64,000 nt of DNA from Bog-532 sp963742865 (GCA_963742865.1 CAVUNW010000088.1:62001-126000), one strand, 5' to 3'; positions 29,111 to 39,671 are shown, counted from the first letter of the stretch. A program made the numbers and translations. The notes: generated by a model not told the origin, from the sequence alone.

Positions 29111-29410
29111 CTAGTTCTTCAGCAGGCTGGCGTCGTCCACCGACGTCGACCTGCGGGTCCGGAAGATCGCCATCAGGATCGCCAGGCCTACCACGACCTC
29201 CGCCGCGGCGACCACCATCACGAAGAACGCGATCACCTGGCCATCCAGGTTGCCGTGCATGCGCGCGAACGCCACGAACGCCAGGTTGGCCGCGTTCAGC
29301 ATCAGCTCGATGCACATGAACACGATGATGGCGTTGCGCCGGACGAGGACGCCGACGCCGCCGATGGCGAACAGGATGATCGATAGCGTCACGTACGCCG
29401 AAGGGCTCAT
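29111..29410 (-). CDS. nuoK: NADH-quinone oxidoreductase subunit K
   Basis: This small three-helix membrane subunit of complex I has 99 residues. It carries the conserved Glu-containing segment FMCIELMLNAANLAFVAFAR and the second Glu in VAAAEVVVGLAI. The length is standard. Its start overlaps the nuoJ stop by four bases. Confidence 0.97.
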   Translation of the reverse strand: MSPSAYVTLSIILFAIGGVGVLVRRNAIIVFMCIELMLNAANLAFVAFARMHGNLDGQVIAFFVMVVAAAEVVVGLAILMAIFRTRRSTSVDDASLLKN

Positions 29411-30300
29411 GAGTCCGCCCCTCCCTTGCTCGAGGCCTCGACCGGCTGCCCGGAGCCGCCGTCGCCGGGCGGGGCGCCTGGTTCCTGGCTGCCCGGCTCG
29501 GCGCCGCCCTGGTCTTCCCGGTCGGCCAGTTCCGGCTCGGGCGGCGCGGGCGGGAGCGCCGGTGGGCCGTCGCCGCCGATCTCACGCCGGGCCAGCATGG
29601 AACTGACCGATATCTCGGACGGGGAGCCGTCCGGCAGCAGGGCCGGCATGTCGACCGCGTTGTGCAATGCGAACACGCCGGGGGACGGCAGCGGGGTGGG
29701 CCGCCCGCTGGCGACGCGGCGCTTGGCCAGATCCCGCTGCGTCGGCTTGGGAGAGGTACGCTCGCGGTGCGCCAGCACCATGGCGCCGAGCGCGGCGGTG
29801 ATCAGCAGGGCGCTGGTGACCTCGAAGGGGAACACGTACGTGGTGAAGATCAGCGTAGCGATCCCGGTGAGGTTGCCCACGCCGCCGTTGGCCACCGACT
29901 GCGTGGCGGGCCCGATGGCGGCGTGACCGAGCGCGAGGACCAGCAGCACCACCAGCGCGATCCCGGCGATGGCCGCGGCGAGCCGCTGGCCCCGGATCGT
30001 CTCCACCAGCGATTCGCGCGAGCTCACGCCGATCAGCATCATGACGAACAGGAACAGCATCAGGACGGCGCCCGTATAGACGATCACCTGCACGAACGCC
30101 AGGAACGGCGCGCCCTCCATCAGGTAGAACACGGCCAGGGACAGCATGATCGCAGCGAGGTAGACGGCGCAGTGCACCGCGCGGCGGGCCAGGACCATCC
30201 CGCAGGCGGACCCGACCGAGACCACCGCCAGCAGCCAGAAAAGGATCGACTGGGTGGTCGCGGCGGCCGTGCTGCCCGCGCTGGCCAGAATGTGGATCAC
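29407..30300 (-). CDS. nuoJ: NADH-quinone oxidoreductase subunit J
   Basis: This complex I membrane subunit has five predicted helices in residues 15-185. The family segment YLMEGAPFLAFVQVIVYTGA is followed by VLMLFLFVMML. A hydrophilic C-terminal tail of about 110 residues, rich in Pro, Gly and acidic residues, makes the protein (297 residues) longer than in enterobacteria, as is usual in actinomycetes. It overlaps both nuoI and nuoK by four bases. Confidence 0.95.
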   Translation of the reverse strand: MIHILASAGSTAAATTQSILFWLLAVVSVGSACGMVLARRAVHCAVYLAAIMLSLAVFYLMEGAPFLAFVQVIVYTGAVLMLFLFVMMLIGVSSRESLVETIRGQRLAAAIAGIALVVLLVLALGHAAIGPATQSVANGGVGNLTGIATLIFTTYVFPFEVTSALLITAALGAMVLAHRERTSPKPTQRDLAKRRVASGRPTPLPSPGVFALHNAVDMPALLPDGSPSEISVSSMLARREIGGDGPPALPPAPPEPELADREDQGGAEPGSQEPGAPPGDGGSGQPVEASSKGGADS

Positions 30301-30986
30301 CCGTCCTCACCGCCCGTCCCGTTCTCGGCGCCGGTCCGGTTCTCGGCGGGAGTCCAGGAGGAACCGGAATAAGGGGATTCCCCGCCGACCTCCGCCGCCT
30401 CACCGGCCGCCTGGCCGCCTGGGTCGGCGGGAGCGGTGAGCGGCGCCGCGGATGCGGGCACGGGTTCCCCGGCCATGGCGATACCGGCCGCACCGAGCAG
30501 GTAGTAGTCCTTTTCGTCGTGGCCGAGCCGCATGGGGTGCGGCGGGCTTTCCATCCCGGTCCGCAGCGGCGCCAGCAGCTGCTCCTTGGTCCAGATCAGG
30601 TTTTCCCGGCTGTCGTCGGCCAGCTCGTACTCGTTGGTCATCGTCAGCGCGCGGGTCGGGCACGCTTCGATGCACAGGCCGCAGAGGATGCAGCGCAGGT
30701 AGTTGATCTGGTACACATGCCCGTACCGCTCGCCCGGCGAGTAGCGCTCCTCGGGCGTGTTGTCGCGGCCCTCGACGTAGATCGCGTCGGCCGGGCAGGC
30801 CCAGGCGCACAGCTCACAGCCGATGCACTTCTCCAGCCCGTCGGGCCACCGGTTGAGCTGATGATGACCGTGGAAGCGCGGCGCGGTCGGCCGCTTCTCC
30901 TCCGGGTACTGGACGGTGTCGACCTTCCGGAACATCTCGTGAAAGGTGACCCCGAACCCCTTGATGGGGTCGAGGAAGTCAAGCAC
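30297..30986 (-). CDS. nuoI: NADH-quinone oxidoreductase subunit I
   Basis: This peripheral-arm subunit carries two [4Fe-4S] clusters (N6a/N6b). The two ferredoxin motifs are CIGCELCAWACP and CILCGLCIEACP. GTG 30986 (VLDFLDPIKGF) is preferred over the upstream ATG. It follows AAGGAGG at good distance and overlaps the nuoH stop (GTGCTTGA). The product has 229 residues. A tail of about 75 residues after the second cluster region is Ala/Pro/Gly-rich and not conserved. Confidence 0.95.
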   Translation of the reverse strand: MLDFLDPIKGFGVTFHEMFRKVDTVQYPEEKRPTAPRFHGHHQLNRWPDGLEKCIGCELCAWACPADAIYVEGRDNTPEERYSPGERYGHVYQINYLRCILCGLCIEACPTRALTMTNEYELADDSRENLIWTKEQLLAPLRTGMESPPHPMRLGHDEKDYYLLGAAGIAMAGEPVPASAAPLTAPADPGGQAAGEAAEVGGESPYSGSSWTPAENRTGAENGTGGEDG

Positions 30987-32382
30987 CGGTGACCTCCTTG
31001 GTGCCGTTGGCGTCACCCGCACCAGCCACCGCGGCCGCCCGGGGCGCCGGGCCCGCGGGGCTGGCCGCGCCGGTGACCCCGACGCCGTGGTAATGGGGCA
31101 GGTCGAGCGGCGGGACCGGGTAGGTCACGCGGTCGCGGGTGCGGGACGAGGGCGCGCCGCCCGGTTCGGGCTCGGCCTCCAGCGCCGCCGACTCGGCGTC
31201 GGCCGCGCGCGAGGCGCGCCGCTCCGCGGCGATGTCCCACGACACGGCGATGACGATGATGATGGCCAGGACGACGCCGCCGACGGCGTAGACGGCGGTG
31301 TTGTGGGTGTCGAACCGCCAGGCGCGGACCGTGGCGATCAGCAGCAGCCAGACGATGGAGACCGGGATCAGGACCTTCCAGCCGAGCGACATGAGCTGGT
31401 CGTAACGGACCCGGGGCAGCGACCCGCGCAGCCAGATGAAGGCGAACTCGAACAGCGCGACCTTGATCAGGAACCAGATGATCGGGTACCAGCCGCTGTT
31501 GGCGCCGGACCACAGCGACAGCGGCCACGGCGCCCGCCAGCCGCCGAGGAACAGCGTCGTGGCGAGCGCGGAGACGGTCAGCATGTTGACGTACTCAGCC
31601 AGGTACATCAGCGTGAACCGCATCGAGGAGTACTCGGTGTGGTACCCGCCGACCAGCTCGCCTTCGCCCTCGGGCAGGTCGAACGGCAGCCGGTTGGTCT
31701 CCCCGACCATGCAGACAACGTAGATCAGGAACGACGGGAGCAGCTCCCACACATACCAGCCGTGCGCCTGCGCGTTGACGATCCCGGTGGTCGACAGCGT
31801 GCCCGCATACAGGAAGACCGCGACGAAGGACAGGGCCATCGCAATCTCGTAGCTGATCACCTGGGCGGACGACCGCAGGCCGCCGAGCAGTGAGTACGGC
31901 GACTCCGCCGACCAGCCCGCCAGCACGATGCCGTAGACGGCGATCGAGCTCATGGCCAGGACCAGCAGGACCGCGACGGGAAAGTCGGTGAGCTGCAGCG
32001 GCGTCTGCACCCCGAAGATCGACACGATGGGCCCGACGGGAATGATCGCGAAGCTGATCAGCGCGGGCACCGCGGCCAGGATGGGGGCCAGAAAAAACAG
32101 CAGCTTGTCCACCTGCCCCGGCACGATGTCTTCCTTCAGCGGCAGCTTCAGCGCGTCGGCGACCGGCTGGAGCAGGCCGAACGGGCCCCAGCGGTTGGGC
32201 CCCAGGCGGTTCTGCATGCGCCCGATGATCCGCCGCTCGGCCCAGATCATGAGGATCTGGAACAGCAGCAGGAACAGGAAGAGGACCACCACCTTGATGG
32301 CGATGATCCACCAGACCAGGGGGTAGAAGCTCGCCAGCGTGGGGTCCGCCGCGGACACCGCGCCCGCAGCCAGGTTGGTCAT
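30979..32382 (-). CDS. nuoH: NADH-quinone oxidoreductase subunit H
   Basis: This quinone-site membrane subunit of complex I has 467 residues and about nine helices. Characteristic segments are RRIIGRMQNRLGPNRWGPFG, SPYSLLGGLRSSAQVISYEI and RLPFDLPEGEGELVGGYHTE. ATG 32382 overlaps the nuoG stop (ATGA), which fixes the start. The C-terminal 90 residues (Ala/Pro/Glu-rich) extend beyond the core, as in other actinomycetes. Confidence 0.97.
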   Translation of the reverse strand: MTNLAAGAVSAADPTLASFYPLVWWIIAIKVVVLFLFLLLFQILMIWAERRIIGRMQNRLGPNRWGPFGLLQPVADALKLPLKEDIVPGQVDKLLFFLAPILAAVPALISFAIIPVGPIVSIFGVQTPLQLTDFPVAVLLVLAMSSIAVYGIVLAGWSAESPYSLLGGLRSSAQVISYEIAMALSFVAVFLYAGTLSTTGIVNAQAHGWYVWELLPSFLIYVVCMVGETNRLPFDLPEGEGELVGGYHTEYSSMRFTLMYLAEYVNMLTVSALATTLFLGGWRAPWPLSLWSGANSGWYPIIWFLIKVALFEFAFIWLRGSLPRVRYDQLMSLGWKVLIPVSIVWLLLIATVRAWRFDTHNTAVYAVGGVVLAIIIVIAVSWDIAAERRASRAADAESAALEAEPEPGGAPSSRTRDRVTYPVPPLDLPHYHGVGVTGAASPAGPAPRAAAVAGAGDANGTKEVTGA

Positions 32383-34899
32383 TCTGGGCTCCTCAGCGTG
32401 ACCCGGGTACCGTGGCCGGCGCCCAGCTGCGCACGCACGGCGCAGCCGGCGGAATTGGCCGGCAGCCACACCACCCGGTCGGGCATGTCGGTCACCTCGG
32501 CGGGCAGCGTGCATGATCCGCGTTCGGTGGCCACGGTGACCTTATCGCCGTCGGACACTCCGGCTTCGGCCGCGGTCCCCGGTGACATCCGGGCGGTGGC
32601 CGGGCGGGCCGTCCCGGCGAGGTACGGCTCGCCGTCCAGCATGCGCCCGTCGTCCAGCAGCAGGTGCCAGGTGGCCAGCACCGCCTCACCCGTCCCGGGG
32701 GTCACCGGCGCGCCGGCCGGGACCGCGGGGGCGGTTTCCCGGGCCCCGCGCCAGGTGCCGATCCGGGCGATCTCGGCGCGCGCGGCCTCGGCGTCGGGGA
32801 GGCCGAAGTGCACGTCCATCTCGTCGGCGATCTCCCCGAGCACGTACAGGTCAGACCGGACGTCCGGCACCTTCAGGGCCGGCCTGAACGTGCCGCCGCG
32901 GCCCTCCCAGTTGACGAACGTGCCCTCCTTCTCGGCCACCGCCGTGACCGGCAGCACCACGTCGGCGCGGTCGGTGACCGCACTGACCCGCAGTTCGAGG
33001 CTGACGATGAAGGGGATCATCCCCAGCGCCGCGAGCGCGGCGGCCGGATCGGGCAGGTCCGCCGGGTCGACGCCGGCGACGACGAGGGCGCCGAGCTCAC
33101 CCGCCGCGGCCGCGGCCAGGATACCGGCGGTGTCCCGGCCCGGTACGGACGGCAGTGACGCCACGCCCCAGGCTCGCGCCACCTCCATCCGCGCGTCGGT
33201 GCTGGTGACGGGGCGGCCGACCGGGAGCAGGTTGGGCAGCGCGCCGGCCTCGATGGCCCCGCGCTCGCCGGCACGGCGCGGGATTCCACGCCAGCCGCGC
33301 GCCGGTTGCCTCGGCCAGGCGGGCCACCGCGGACAGGGCCCCGGGGGTTTCGGCGAGCCGTTCCCCGGCCAGGATGATCGCGCCGGGAGCGGCCAGCGCC
33401 CCGGCCGCGGCGTTCCAGATCCCGGCTTCCGCCGCGGCGGCGCCCCGGGCGGACGATGCGGAACGCCGCGCCGGGCCGGTCCCGGCGCCCAGGCGGCCCA
33501 GCGCCTGGGCTTCGTCGCCGGGAGCGGTGGCGAGCAGGCCGCCGGACAGCTTGGCCAGCCCGCGGGTCGCGAACGGGGACACGGAGTAGACGTGCAGGCC
33601 GCGCTTGCGCACCGCCTTGCGCAGCCGCAGGAAGACGATGGGCGATTCTTCCTCGGGCTCGAAGCCGGCCAGCAGCACCGCCGGCGCCTGCTCCAGGTCG
33701 TCGTAGCTGACCTGAATGCCCTGACCGGCGACGCACGCGGCCAGGAAGTCCGCTTCCTCGCCGGAGTGCGGCCGGGCCCGCATATCGATGTCGTTGGTGC
33801 CGAGCGCCACGCGGGCGAACTTGGCGTAGGCGTAGGCGTCTTCCAGCGTGAGCCGGCCACCGGTCAGGACCGCTGCGCCGTGCGGGCCCGCGGGCGGGAG
33901 CCCCGCCGGGGTGCCGGTGACGCGGGCGGCGTCCAGGCCGCGCGCCGCGGCCCGGATGGCCTCCGGCCAGGACGCGGGCACCAGGACCCCGCTGGAGTTC
34001 CGGACCAGGGGCACGGTGAGCCGGTCGGCCTCGGTGGCGTAGGTGAACCCCCAGCGGCCCTTGTCACAGTTCCACTCCTCGTTGACCTGCGGGTCGTCCG
34101 CGGCGAGGCGGCGCATGATCCGGCCGCGGCGGTGGTCGGCCCGCTGCCGGCAGCCGGCCGCGCAGTGCTCGCAGACGCTGCTCGTCGAGACCAGGTCGAA
34201 CGGTCGGGCCCGGAACCGGTACGCCGCGCCGGTGAGCGCGCCGACCGGGCAGATCTGCACCGTGTTGCCGGAGAAATAGGAGTTGAACGGGTCGCCGTGG
34301 GCGGTACCGATCATCTGGTTCGGCCCGCGATCGACGAACTCGATGAACGCGTCGCCGGCGATCTCCTCCGAGAACCGGGTGCAGCGGGTGCACGAAATGC
34401 AGCGCTCCCGGTCCAGCAGCACCTCCGAGGAGATCGCGACCGGCTTGTCGAACGTCCGCTTCTCCTCGGTGAACCGGGTCTCGCCCTGGCCCGTGGACAT
34501 GGCCTGGTTCTGCAGCGGGCACTCACCGCCCTTGTCGCACATCGGGCAGTCCAGCGGGTGGTTCACCAGCAGCAGCTCCATGACGCCTCGCTGGGCCTTT
34601 TCCGCGACGGGCGAGCTGAGCTGGGTGCGTACCACCATGCCCCCGGTGCACACGGTGGTGCAGGAAGCCATGGGCTTGCGCTGGCCCTCCACCTCCACCA
34701 GGCACTGGCGGCAGGCGCCGATCGGGTCCAGCAGGGGGTGATCACAGAACCGCGGAATCTGGATGCCGAGCAGCTCGGCCGCCCGGATCACCAGCGTTCC
34801 CTTCGGGACGGCGATCTCGAAGCTGTCGATGGTGACGGTCACGGTGTCGGCGGGCACGGGCGCGCCAGGCGCGCCGGACCCGGTTGCCTGAACGGTCAT
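32379..34899 (-). CDS. nuoG: NADH-quinone oxidoreductase subunit G, one-base frameshift as read
   Basis: This is the large iron-sulfur subunit of the complex I electron-input module. The N-terminal [2Fe-2S] domain (IPRFCDHPLLDPIGACRQC) is followed by CPMCDKGGECPLQN and CISCTRCTRF. A molybdopterin-oxidoreductase-like domain begins near SVCEHCAAGC. The frame changes near AWNP at 33280-33282. Removing one base from that C/G run joins it to RRAGERGAIEAGALPN and the C-terminal half, about 839 residues in all. The gene is essential to the complex and flanked by intact coupled genes, so the break is probably a sequence error. Confidence 0.93.
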
Positions 34900-34902
34900 C
34901 GG

Positions 34903-36231
34903 TTACCGGCCTCCGCCCAGCGCGCGCGCTGAGCCGCTCGAATCGAACAGGGTCGAGGCGGCGGGGTTGAACGGGCAGCCGCCGCGCTTCTGATGCTCGA
35001 TGTACTCGTCCCGGAAGTACTGGATCGACGACGTGATCGGGCTGGTCGCGCCGTCGCCGAGGGCACAGAACGCCCGGCCCAGGATGTTGTCGCAGATGTC
35101 CAGCAGCTTGTCCAGGTCCTCGTCGGTGCCCTGGCCGCGCTCCAGCCGTTCCAGCACGCGGACCATCCAGTAGGTGCCCTCACGGCACGGGGTGCACTTG
35201 CCGCACGATTCGTGCTGGTAGAACTCGGTCCAGCGGAGCACGGCGCGGACCACGCAGGTGGTGTCGTCGAAGATCTGCAGCGCCCGGGTGCCGAGCTGAG
35301 ACCCGGCGGCCATCACCGATTCGAAGTCCAGCGGCACGTCCAGGTGCTCGTCGGTGAGCAGGGGCACCGACGAGCCGCCCGGGGTCCAGAACTTGAGCCG
35401 GTGCCCGGCGCGCACCCCCCCGGCCAGGTCGAGCAGTTCGCGCAGGGTGATGCCGAGCGGCGCCTCGAACTGGCCCGGCGTGGTCACGTGCCCGGACAGC
35501 GAGAAGATCCCGAAGCCCTTCGACCGTTCCGTGCCGAGCCCGGCGAACCAGTCCGCGCCGCCCCGCACGATGGCCGGCACGCTCGCGATCGACTCAACGT
35601 TGTTGACCACGGTCGGGCACGCGTACAGGCCGGCGATGGCGGGGAACGGCGGCTTGAGCCGCGGCAGTCCCCGGAACCCCTCCAGCGAGTCCAGCAGCGC
35701 CGTCTCCTCGCCGCAGATGTAGGCGCCCGCTCCCGTGTGCACCACGATGTCCAGGTCATAGCCGGACTTCAGGATGTCCCGGCCGATGTACCCGGCGTCG
35801 TAGGCGTCGGCGACCGCCTGCTGCAGCCGCCGTATCACGTGCAGGATCTCGCCGCGCACGTAGATGAAGGCCTGGTTGCAGCGGATCGCGTAGGAGGCGA
35901 TGATGACGCCCTCGATCAGGGCGTGCGGGTTGGCCATCATCAGCGGGACGTCCTTGCAGGTGCCGGGCTCGGACTCGTCCGCGTTGACCACCAGGTAGTG
36001 CGGCTTCCCGTCGCCCTGGGGGATGAAGGCCCACTTGTTCCCGGTCGGGAACCCGGCCCCGCCGCGGCCGCGCAGCCCGGACTCCTTCACCATGGCGATG
36101 ATGTCGTCCGGCGGCATGGCCAGCGCCTGGGGCAGGGCCCGGTAACCGCCCGCGCGCCGGTACCCGGCGAGCAGGAAGCTGTCCGGTTCGTCCCAGTGCG
36201 CGGTCAGTACGGGTGTCAGCGTGTCGGTCAA
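34903..36231 (-). CDS. nuoF: NADH-quinone oxidoreductase subunit F
   Basis: This subunit binds NADH, FMN and cluster N3. The 442-residue product has the NAD/FMN segment GLRGRGGAGFPTGNKW, NADESEPGTCKD, GAGAYICGEETALL and the cluster motif ESCGKCTPCREGT. The start is taken as TTG 36231 because AAGGGAG lies just upstream and this start overlaps the nuoE stop (TTGA). An open frame continues upstream but only as a shadow of nuoE. Three bases separate it from nuoG. Confidence 0.95.
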   Translation of the reverse strand: MTDTLTPVLTAHWDEPDSFLLAGYRRAGGYRALPQALAMPPDDIIAMVKESGLRGRGGAGFPTGNKWAFIPQGDGKPHYLVVNADESEPGTCKDVPLMMANPHALIEGVIIASYAIRCNQAFIYVRGEILHVIRRLQQAVADAYDAGYIGRDILKSGYDLDIVVHTGAGAYICGEETALLDSLEGFRGLPRLKPPFPAIAGLYACPTVVNNVESIASVPAIVRGGADWFAGLGTERSKGFGIFSLSGHVTTPGQFEAPLGITLRELLDLAGGVRAGHRLKFWTPGGSSVPLLTDEHLDVPLDFESVMAAGSQLGTRALQIFDDTTCVVRAVLRWTEFYQHESCGKCTPCREGTYWMVRVLERLERGQGTDEDLDKLLDICDNILGRAFCALGDGATSPITSSIQYFRDEYIEHQKRGGCPFNPAASTLFDSSGSARALGGGR

Positions 36232-36956
36232 CGCGACGCTCCCTTGGTGGCGGTGCTGGTGGGGGTGCTGGCCGGGGTGCCCGGCGGGCCTTGCTCGCTG
36301 GGCGCGTCCGGCGCTGTCCAGCCCTGCTCTCTGGCGATCCTCAGCCCGACCAGGCTGGCGGGGCCGGCGGCAGGCCCGTCGGCGGCCTGGCCGTCGCTGA
36401 AGCCGGCCAGGATGCGGGACGCCTGCCGCCAGGTGCACAGCCGGCCCGGGCCGCGGGTCGGCGTGACGGGGCGGCCGGCCCGCAGATCGTCCACCAGCGC
36501 GGTGGCGGACTCCGGCGTCTGGTTGTCGAAGAACTCCCAGTTGACCATCACGACGGGGGCGTAGTCGCAGGCCGCGTTGCACTCGACGTGCTCGATGCTG
36601 ACCTTGCCGTCGCCGGTGGGCTCGTCCGGTCCGACGCCGAGGTGGTCTTCCAGCGTGGCCAGGATCTGGTCGCCGCCCATGATGGCGCACAGCGAGTTGG
36701 TGCAGACACCGACGTGGAACTCGCCCACCGGCTGCCGCTTGTACAGGGTGTAGAAGCTGGCCACCGCCGTGACTTCGGTCTCGGTGAGGCCGAGCCGCGC
36801 GGCGCAGAAGGAGATCGCGTCGTCGGAGACGAAGCCCTCTTCGGACTGCAGCAGGTGCAGCAGCGGCATCAGGGCCGAGCGCGGCCGCGGGTAGCGGCCG
36901 ATGATCGCCGCCACGTCGGGTTCCAGGCGCGCCAGCGCCTCATCGCTGAACGCCAT
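36228..36956 (-). CDS. nuoE: NADH-quinone oxidoreductase subunit E
   Basis: This thioredoxin-like subunit carries the [2Fe-2S] cluster N1a. The 242-residue product shows the cluster cysteines in VGVCTNSLCAIMGG and HVECNAACDYAPV. The N-terminal helical part includes RSALMPLLHLLQSEEGFVSD. ATG 36956 overlaps the nuoD stop by one base (TAATG). The last 60 residues are a Pro/Thr/Ala-rich extension. Confidence 0.95.
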   Translation of the reverse strand: MAFSDEALARLEPDVAAIIGRYPRPRSALMPLLHLLQSEEGFVSDDAISFCAARLGLTETEVTAVASFYTLYKRQPVGEFHVGVCTNSLCAIMGGDQILATLEDHLGVGPDEPTGDGKVSIEHVECNAACDYAPVVMVNWEFFDNQTPESATALVDDLRAGRPVTPTRGPGRLCTWRQASRILAGFSDGQAADGPAAGPASLVGLRIAREQGWTAPDAPSEQGPPGTPASTPTSTATKGASR

Positions 36957-38320
36957 TACCGGTCTACTCCTCCAAGGACAGGATCGATGCTGGCGATCGC
37001 CGGGATCACGTCGGCGAGCAGCCCGCCTTCGCAGAGCGCTGCCAGCGCCTGCAGGTGGTGGAACGACGGGTCCCGCATGTGCACCCGGTAGGGCCGCGTC
37101 CCGCCGTCGCTGACCACGTGGCAGCCCAGCTCGCCCTTGGGCGACTCGATTGGCACGTACGCCTGCCCCGCGGGCACCCGGAAACCCTCGGTGACCAGCT
37201 TGAAGTGGTGGATGAGGGCCTCCATGGACTGGCCCATGATGTGCGCGATGTGCTCCGGCGACGGCCCCAGCCCGTCCGGGCCGAGCGACAGCCGGGCGGG
37301 CCAGCCGATCTTCGCGTCCGGGATCATCACCGGGTCGTCGGCGGGCCGGCTGCCGGCCAGCCGGTCGATGCACTGCTCGATGATCCGCAGCGACTGGTCC
37401 ACCTCGTCCATCCGGATCCGGTACCGGCCGTAGGTGTCACAGCTGGTGACGGTGGGCACGTCGAACTCGTACGTCTCGTACCCGCAGTAGGGCTGACTCT
37501 TGCGCAGGTCCCACGGCAGGCCGGCGCTGCGCAGCATCGGCCCGGTAATAGCCAGGGCCATGCAGCCTTCCAGGTCGAGGTAGGCCACGCCCTTGGTCCG
37601 GCCGGTAAAGACCGGGTTGGAGTCCATCAGCTTGTGCAGGTCACCGGTCCACCTGGGCGCCTCGCGCAGGAACTCGCGGATCTTCTCCAGCGCGCCGGGC
37701 GGCAGGTCCTGGGCCACCCCGCCGGGCCGGATGTAGGCGTGGTTCATCCGCAGCCCGGTGATCAGCTCCATCAGGTCGAGCGTGTTTTCCCGCAGGCGCA
37801 CGCCCTGCAGGAAGATCGTGGTGGCGCCGAGCTCCATGCCGAACGGCCCGAGCCCGCCCATGTGTGAGCCGATCCGGTTGAGCTCCATCATCAGCACCCG
37901 GATGATGTTGGCCCGGTCCGGGATCCGGTCCTCGATGCCGAGCAGCCGCTCCACCGCCAGGCAGTACGACGTCTCGTTGAAGATCGGCATCAGGTAGTCC
38001 GCGCGGGTGCAGAACGTGACACCCTGCGTCCAGGTGCGATACTCCATGTTCTTCTCGATGCCGGTGTGCAGGTAGCCGATCCCGACGCGGCACTCAGTGA
38101 CGGTCTCCCCGTCCAGGGTCAGGATGAGCCGCAGCACGCCGTGCGTCGACGGGTGCTGGGGGCCCATGTTGATGACCATGTGACCGGTGCCCGGCGTGTC
38201 GGCGGCCTGGTCCGCGGCGGCGACCACCTGGTCCCAGTCCTGGCCCGAGACGTTGTAGACACGGCCCTCGGCCGTGCCGTCATCCAGGCCAGCGGCGCGC
38301 GGCGGCGCGGAATGGCTCAT
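36956..38320 (-). CDS. nuoD: NADH-quinone oxidoreductase subunit D
   Basis: This 49-kDa-type subunit forms the quinone-binding pocket with NuoB. The 454-residue protein has NMGPQHPSTHGVLRLILTLD (quinone-site His), YLHTGIEKNMEYRTW, and the C-terminal PIESPKGELGCHVVSDG. Length and order are standard. It overlaps nuoC by four bases. Confidence 0.97.
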   Translation of the reverse strand: MSHSAPPRAAGLDDGTAEGRVYNVSGQDWDQVVAAADQAADTPGTGHMVINMGPQHPSTHGVLRLILTLDGETVTECRVGIGYLHTGIEKNMEYRTWTQGVTFCTRADYLMPIFNETSYCLAVERLLGIEDRIPDRANIIRVLMMELNRIGSHMGGLGPFGMELGATTIFLQGVRLRENTLDLMELITGLRMNHAYIRPGGVAQDLPPGALEKIREFLREAPRWTGDLHKLMDSNPVFTGRTKGVAYLDLEGCMALAITGPMLRSAGLPWDLRKSQPYCGYETYEFDVPTVTSCDTYGRYRIRMDEVDQSLRIIEQCIDRLAGSRPADDPVMIPDAKIGWPARLSLGPDGLGPSPEHIAHIMGQSMEALIHHFKLVTEGFRVPAGQAYVPIESPKGELGCHVVSDGGTRPYRVHMRDPSFHHLQALAALCEGGLLADVIPAIASIDPVLGGVDR

Positions 38321-39063
38321 GCGTACGACCTCCGCTCATCAGGCGGCGGCACCTTGGTGCCGCGGTACTCGACGGGGATGCCGCCGAGCGGGTAGTCCTT
38401 GCGCTGCGGATGGCCCTTCCAGTCATCCGGCATCTCGATCCGGGTCAGCGACGGATGGCCATCGAAGATGATGCCGAAGAAGTCCCAGGTCTCCCGCTCG
38501 TGCCAGTCCAGGGCCGGGTAGACGTCGACCAGCGAGGGGATGTGCGGGTCCTCGTCCGGGGCGGCCACTTCGAGGCGCAGCCGCCGGTTGTGGGTGATCG
38601 ACACCAGATGGTAGACGGCGTGCAGCTCGCGCCCGGCTTCGGCCGGGTAGTGCACGCCGGAGACCCCGGTGCACAGTCCGAAGGCCAGCTCGGGCTCGTT
38701 GCGCAGCTTGGCGGCGACCTCGGGCAGCCGTTCCCGGCGGACGTAGAAGGTCAGTTCGCCGCGGTCCGCGACGACCCGCTCAACCGCGTCCCCGAAACCG
38801 GTGCCGTCCGCCTCCAGCACTCGCGCGAGCTCATCGGTGAGCTCGTCGAAGTACGACCCGTAGGGGCGCGGGGTGGACAGCTCCGGCGGAACCCGGACCA
38901 GCAGCCGCCCGTAGCCGGACGTGTCACCGCTGGTCCCGGTGCCGAACATGCCGCGCCGGGCGATGGTCTCGGCGAGACGCTCCTCCCCCGCGCGGGCGGG
39001 CAGGTTCGCGTTCTGCTCCGCCGCGCCGTCGCCCGGTGCCCCGGAGCCGGTGTTCTCGCTCAT
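38317..39063 (-). CDS. nuoC: NADH-quinone oxidoreductase subunit C
   Basis: This 30-kDa-type peripheral subunit of complex I has 248 residues. The family signature HERETWDFFGIIFDGHPSLT is followed by RIEMPDDWKGHPQRKDYPLG. The first 40 residues are a variable extension. ATG 39063 overlaps the nuoB stop by four bases. A longer open frame upstream of this start is a shadow of nuoB and is not used. Confidence 0.96.
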   Translation of the reverse strand: MSENTGSGAPGDGAAEQNANLPARAGEERLAETIARRGMFGTGTSGDTSGYGRLLVRVPPELSTPRPYGSYFDELTDELARVLEADGTGFGDAVERVVADRGELTFYVRRERLPEVAAKLRNEPELAFGLCTGVSGVHYPAEAGRELHAVYHLVSITHNRRLRLEVAAPDEDPHIPSLVDVYPALDWHERETWDFFGIIFDGHPSLTRIEMPDDWKGHPQRKDYPLGGIPVEYRGTKVPPPDERRSYA

Positions 39064-39669
39064 TCGTGCGCTCCCGGCTGCACGCCGGAGCCGACCGGCC
39101 GCCCGCCGAGCAGCGGCTGGACGGGCAGCGTGGTCGTCCGCAGCGGCAGCCGGGCCAGCCGCTCCTGCTCCAGCTCCTCGATCTGGCGCTCCCGGTTCTT
39201 GCCCAGCTTCCCGTGCTCGATCCGGTCGTGCAGCTTGACGATCGCGTCGATCAGCATCTCCGGCCGCGGTGGGCAGCCGGGCAGGTAGATGTCGACCGGC
39301 ACGATGTGGTCGCAGCCCTGCACGATCGCGTAGTTGTTGAACATCCCGCCGCTGGACGCGCAGACACCCATCGAGATGACCCACTTGGGGTCGGCCATCT
39401 GGTCGTAGACCTGCCGCATCACCGGGGCCATCTTCTGGCTGCACCAGGCCGGCCACGATCATCAAGTCCGCCTGCCGCGGCGTGTTGGAGGCCCGCTCCA
39501 TGCCGAACCGGGCCAGGTCGTGGCGCGGCCCGCCGGTCTGCATGAGCTCGATCGCGCAGCAGGCGAGGCCGAACGTGGCCGGCCAGAGCGAGCTCCGGCG
39601 CGCCCACCCGGCGGCCTTCTCGACCGAAGTCAGCAGGATCCCGCTCGGCAGCAGTTCTTCAAGGCCCAT
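39060..39669 (-). CDS. nuoB: NADH-quinone oxidoreductase subunit B, one-base frameshift as read
   Basis: This subunit carries cluster N2, the last before quinone. It begins MGLEELLPSGILL, with the adjacent cluster cysteines in GLACCAIELM. As read, the frame is lost after QADLMIVAG. Removing one base from the CC at 39447-39448 gives GWCSQKMAPVMRQVYDQM and the remaining cluster ligands in GVCASSGGMF and YLPGCPPRPE. The corrected length of about 202 residues is normal. The start lies three bases after the nuoA stop, and the stop overlaps nuoC. Confidence 0.93.
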
Positions 39670-39671
39670 GA

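Noticed and set aside
27484..29319. A 611-codon plus-strand open frame opposite nuoL/nuoK
   Set aside because: Low-complexity shadow of nuoL with no recognisable protein features.
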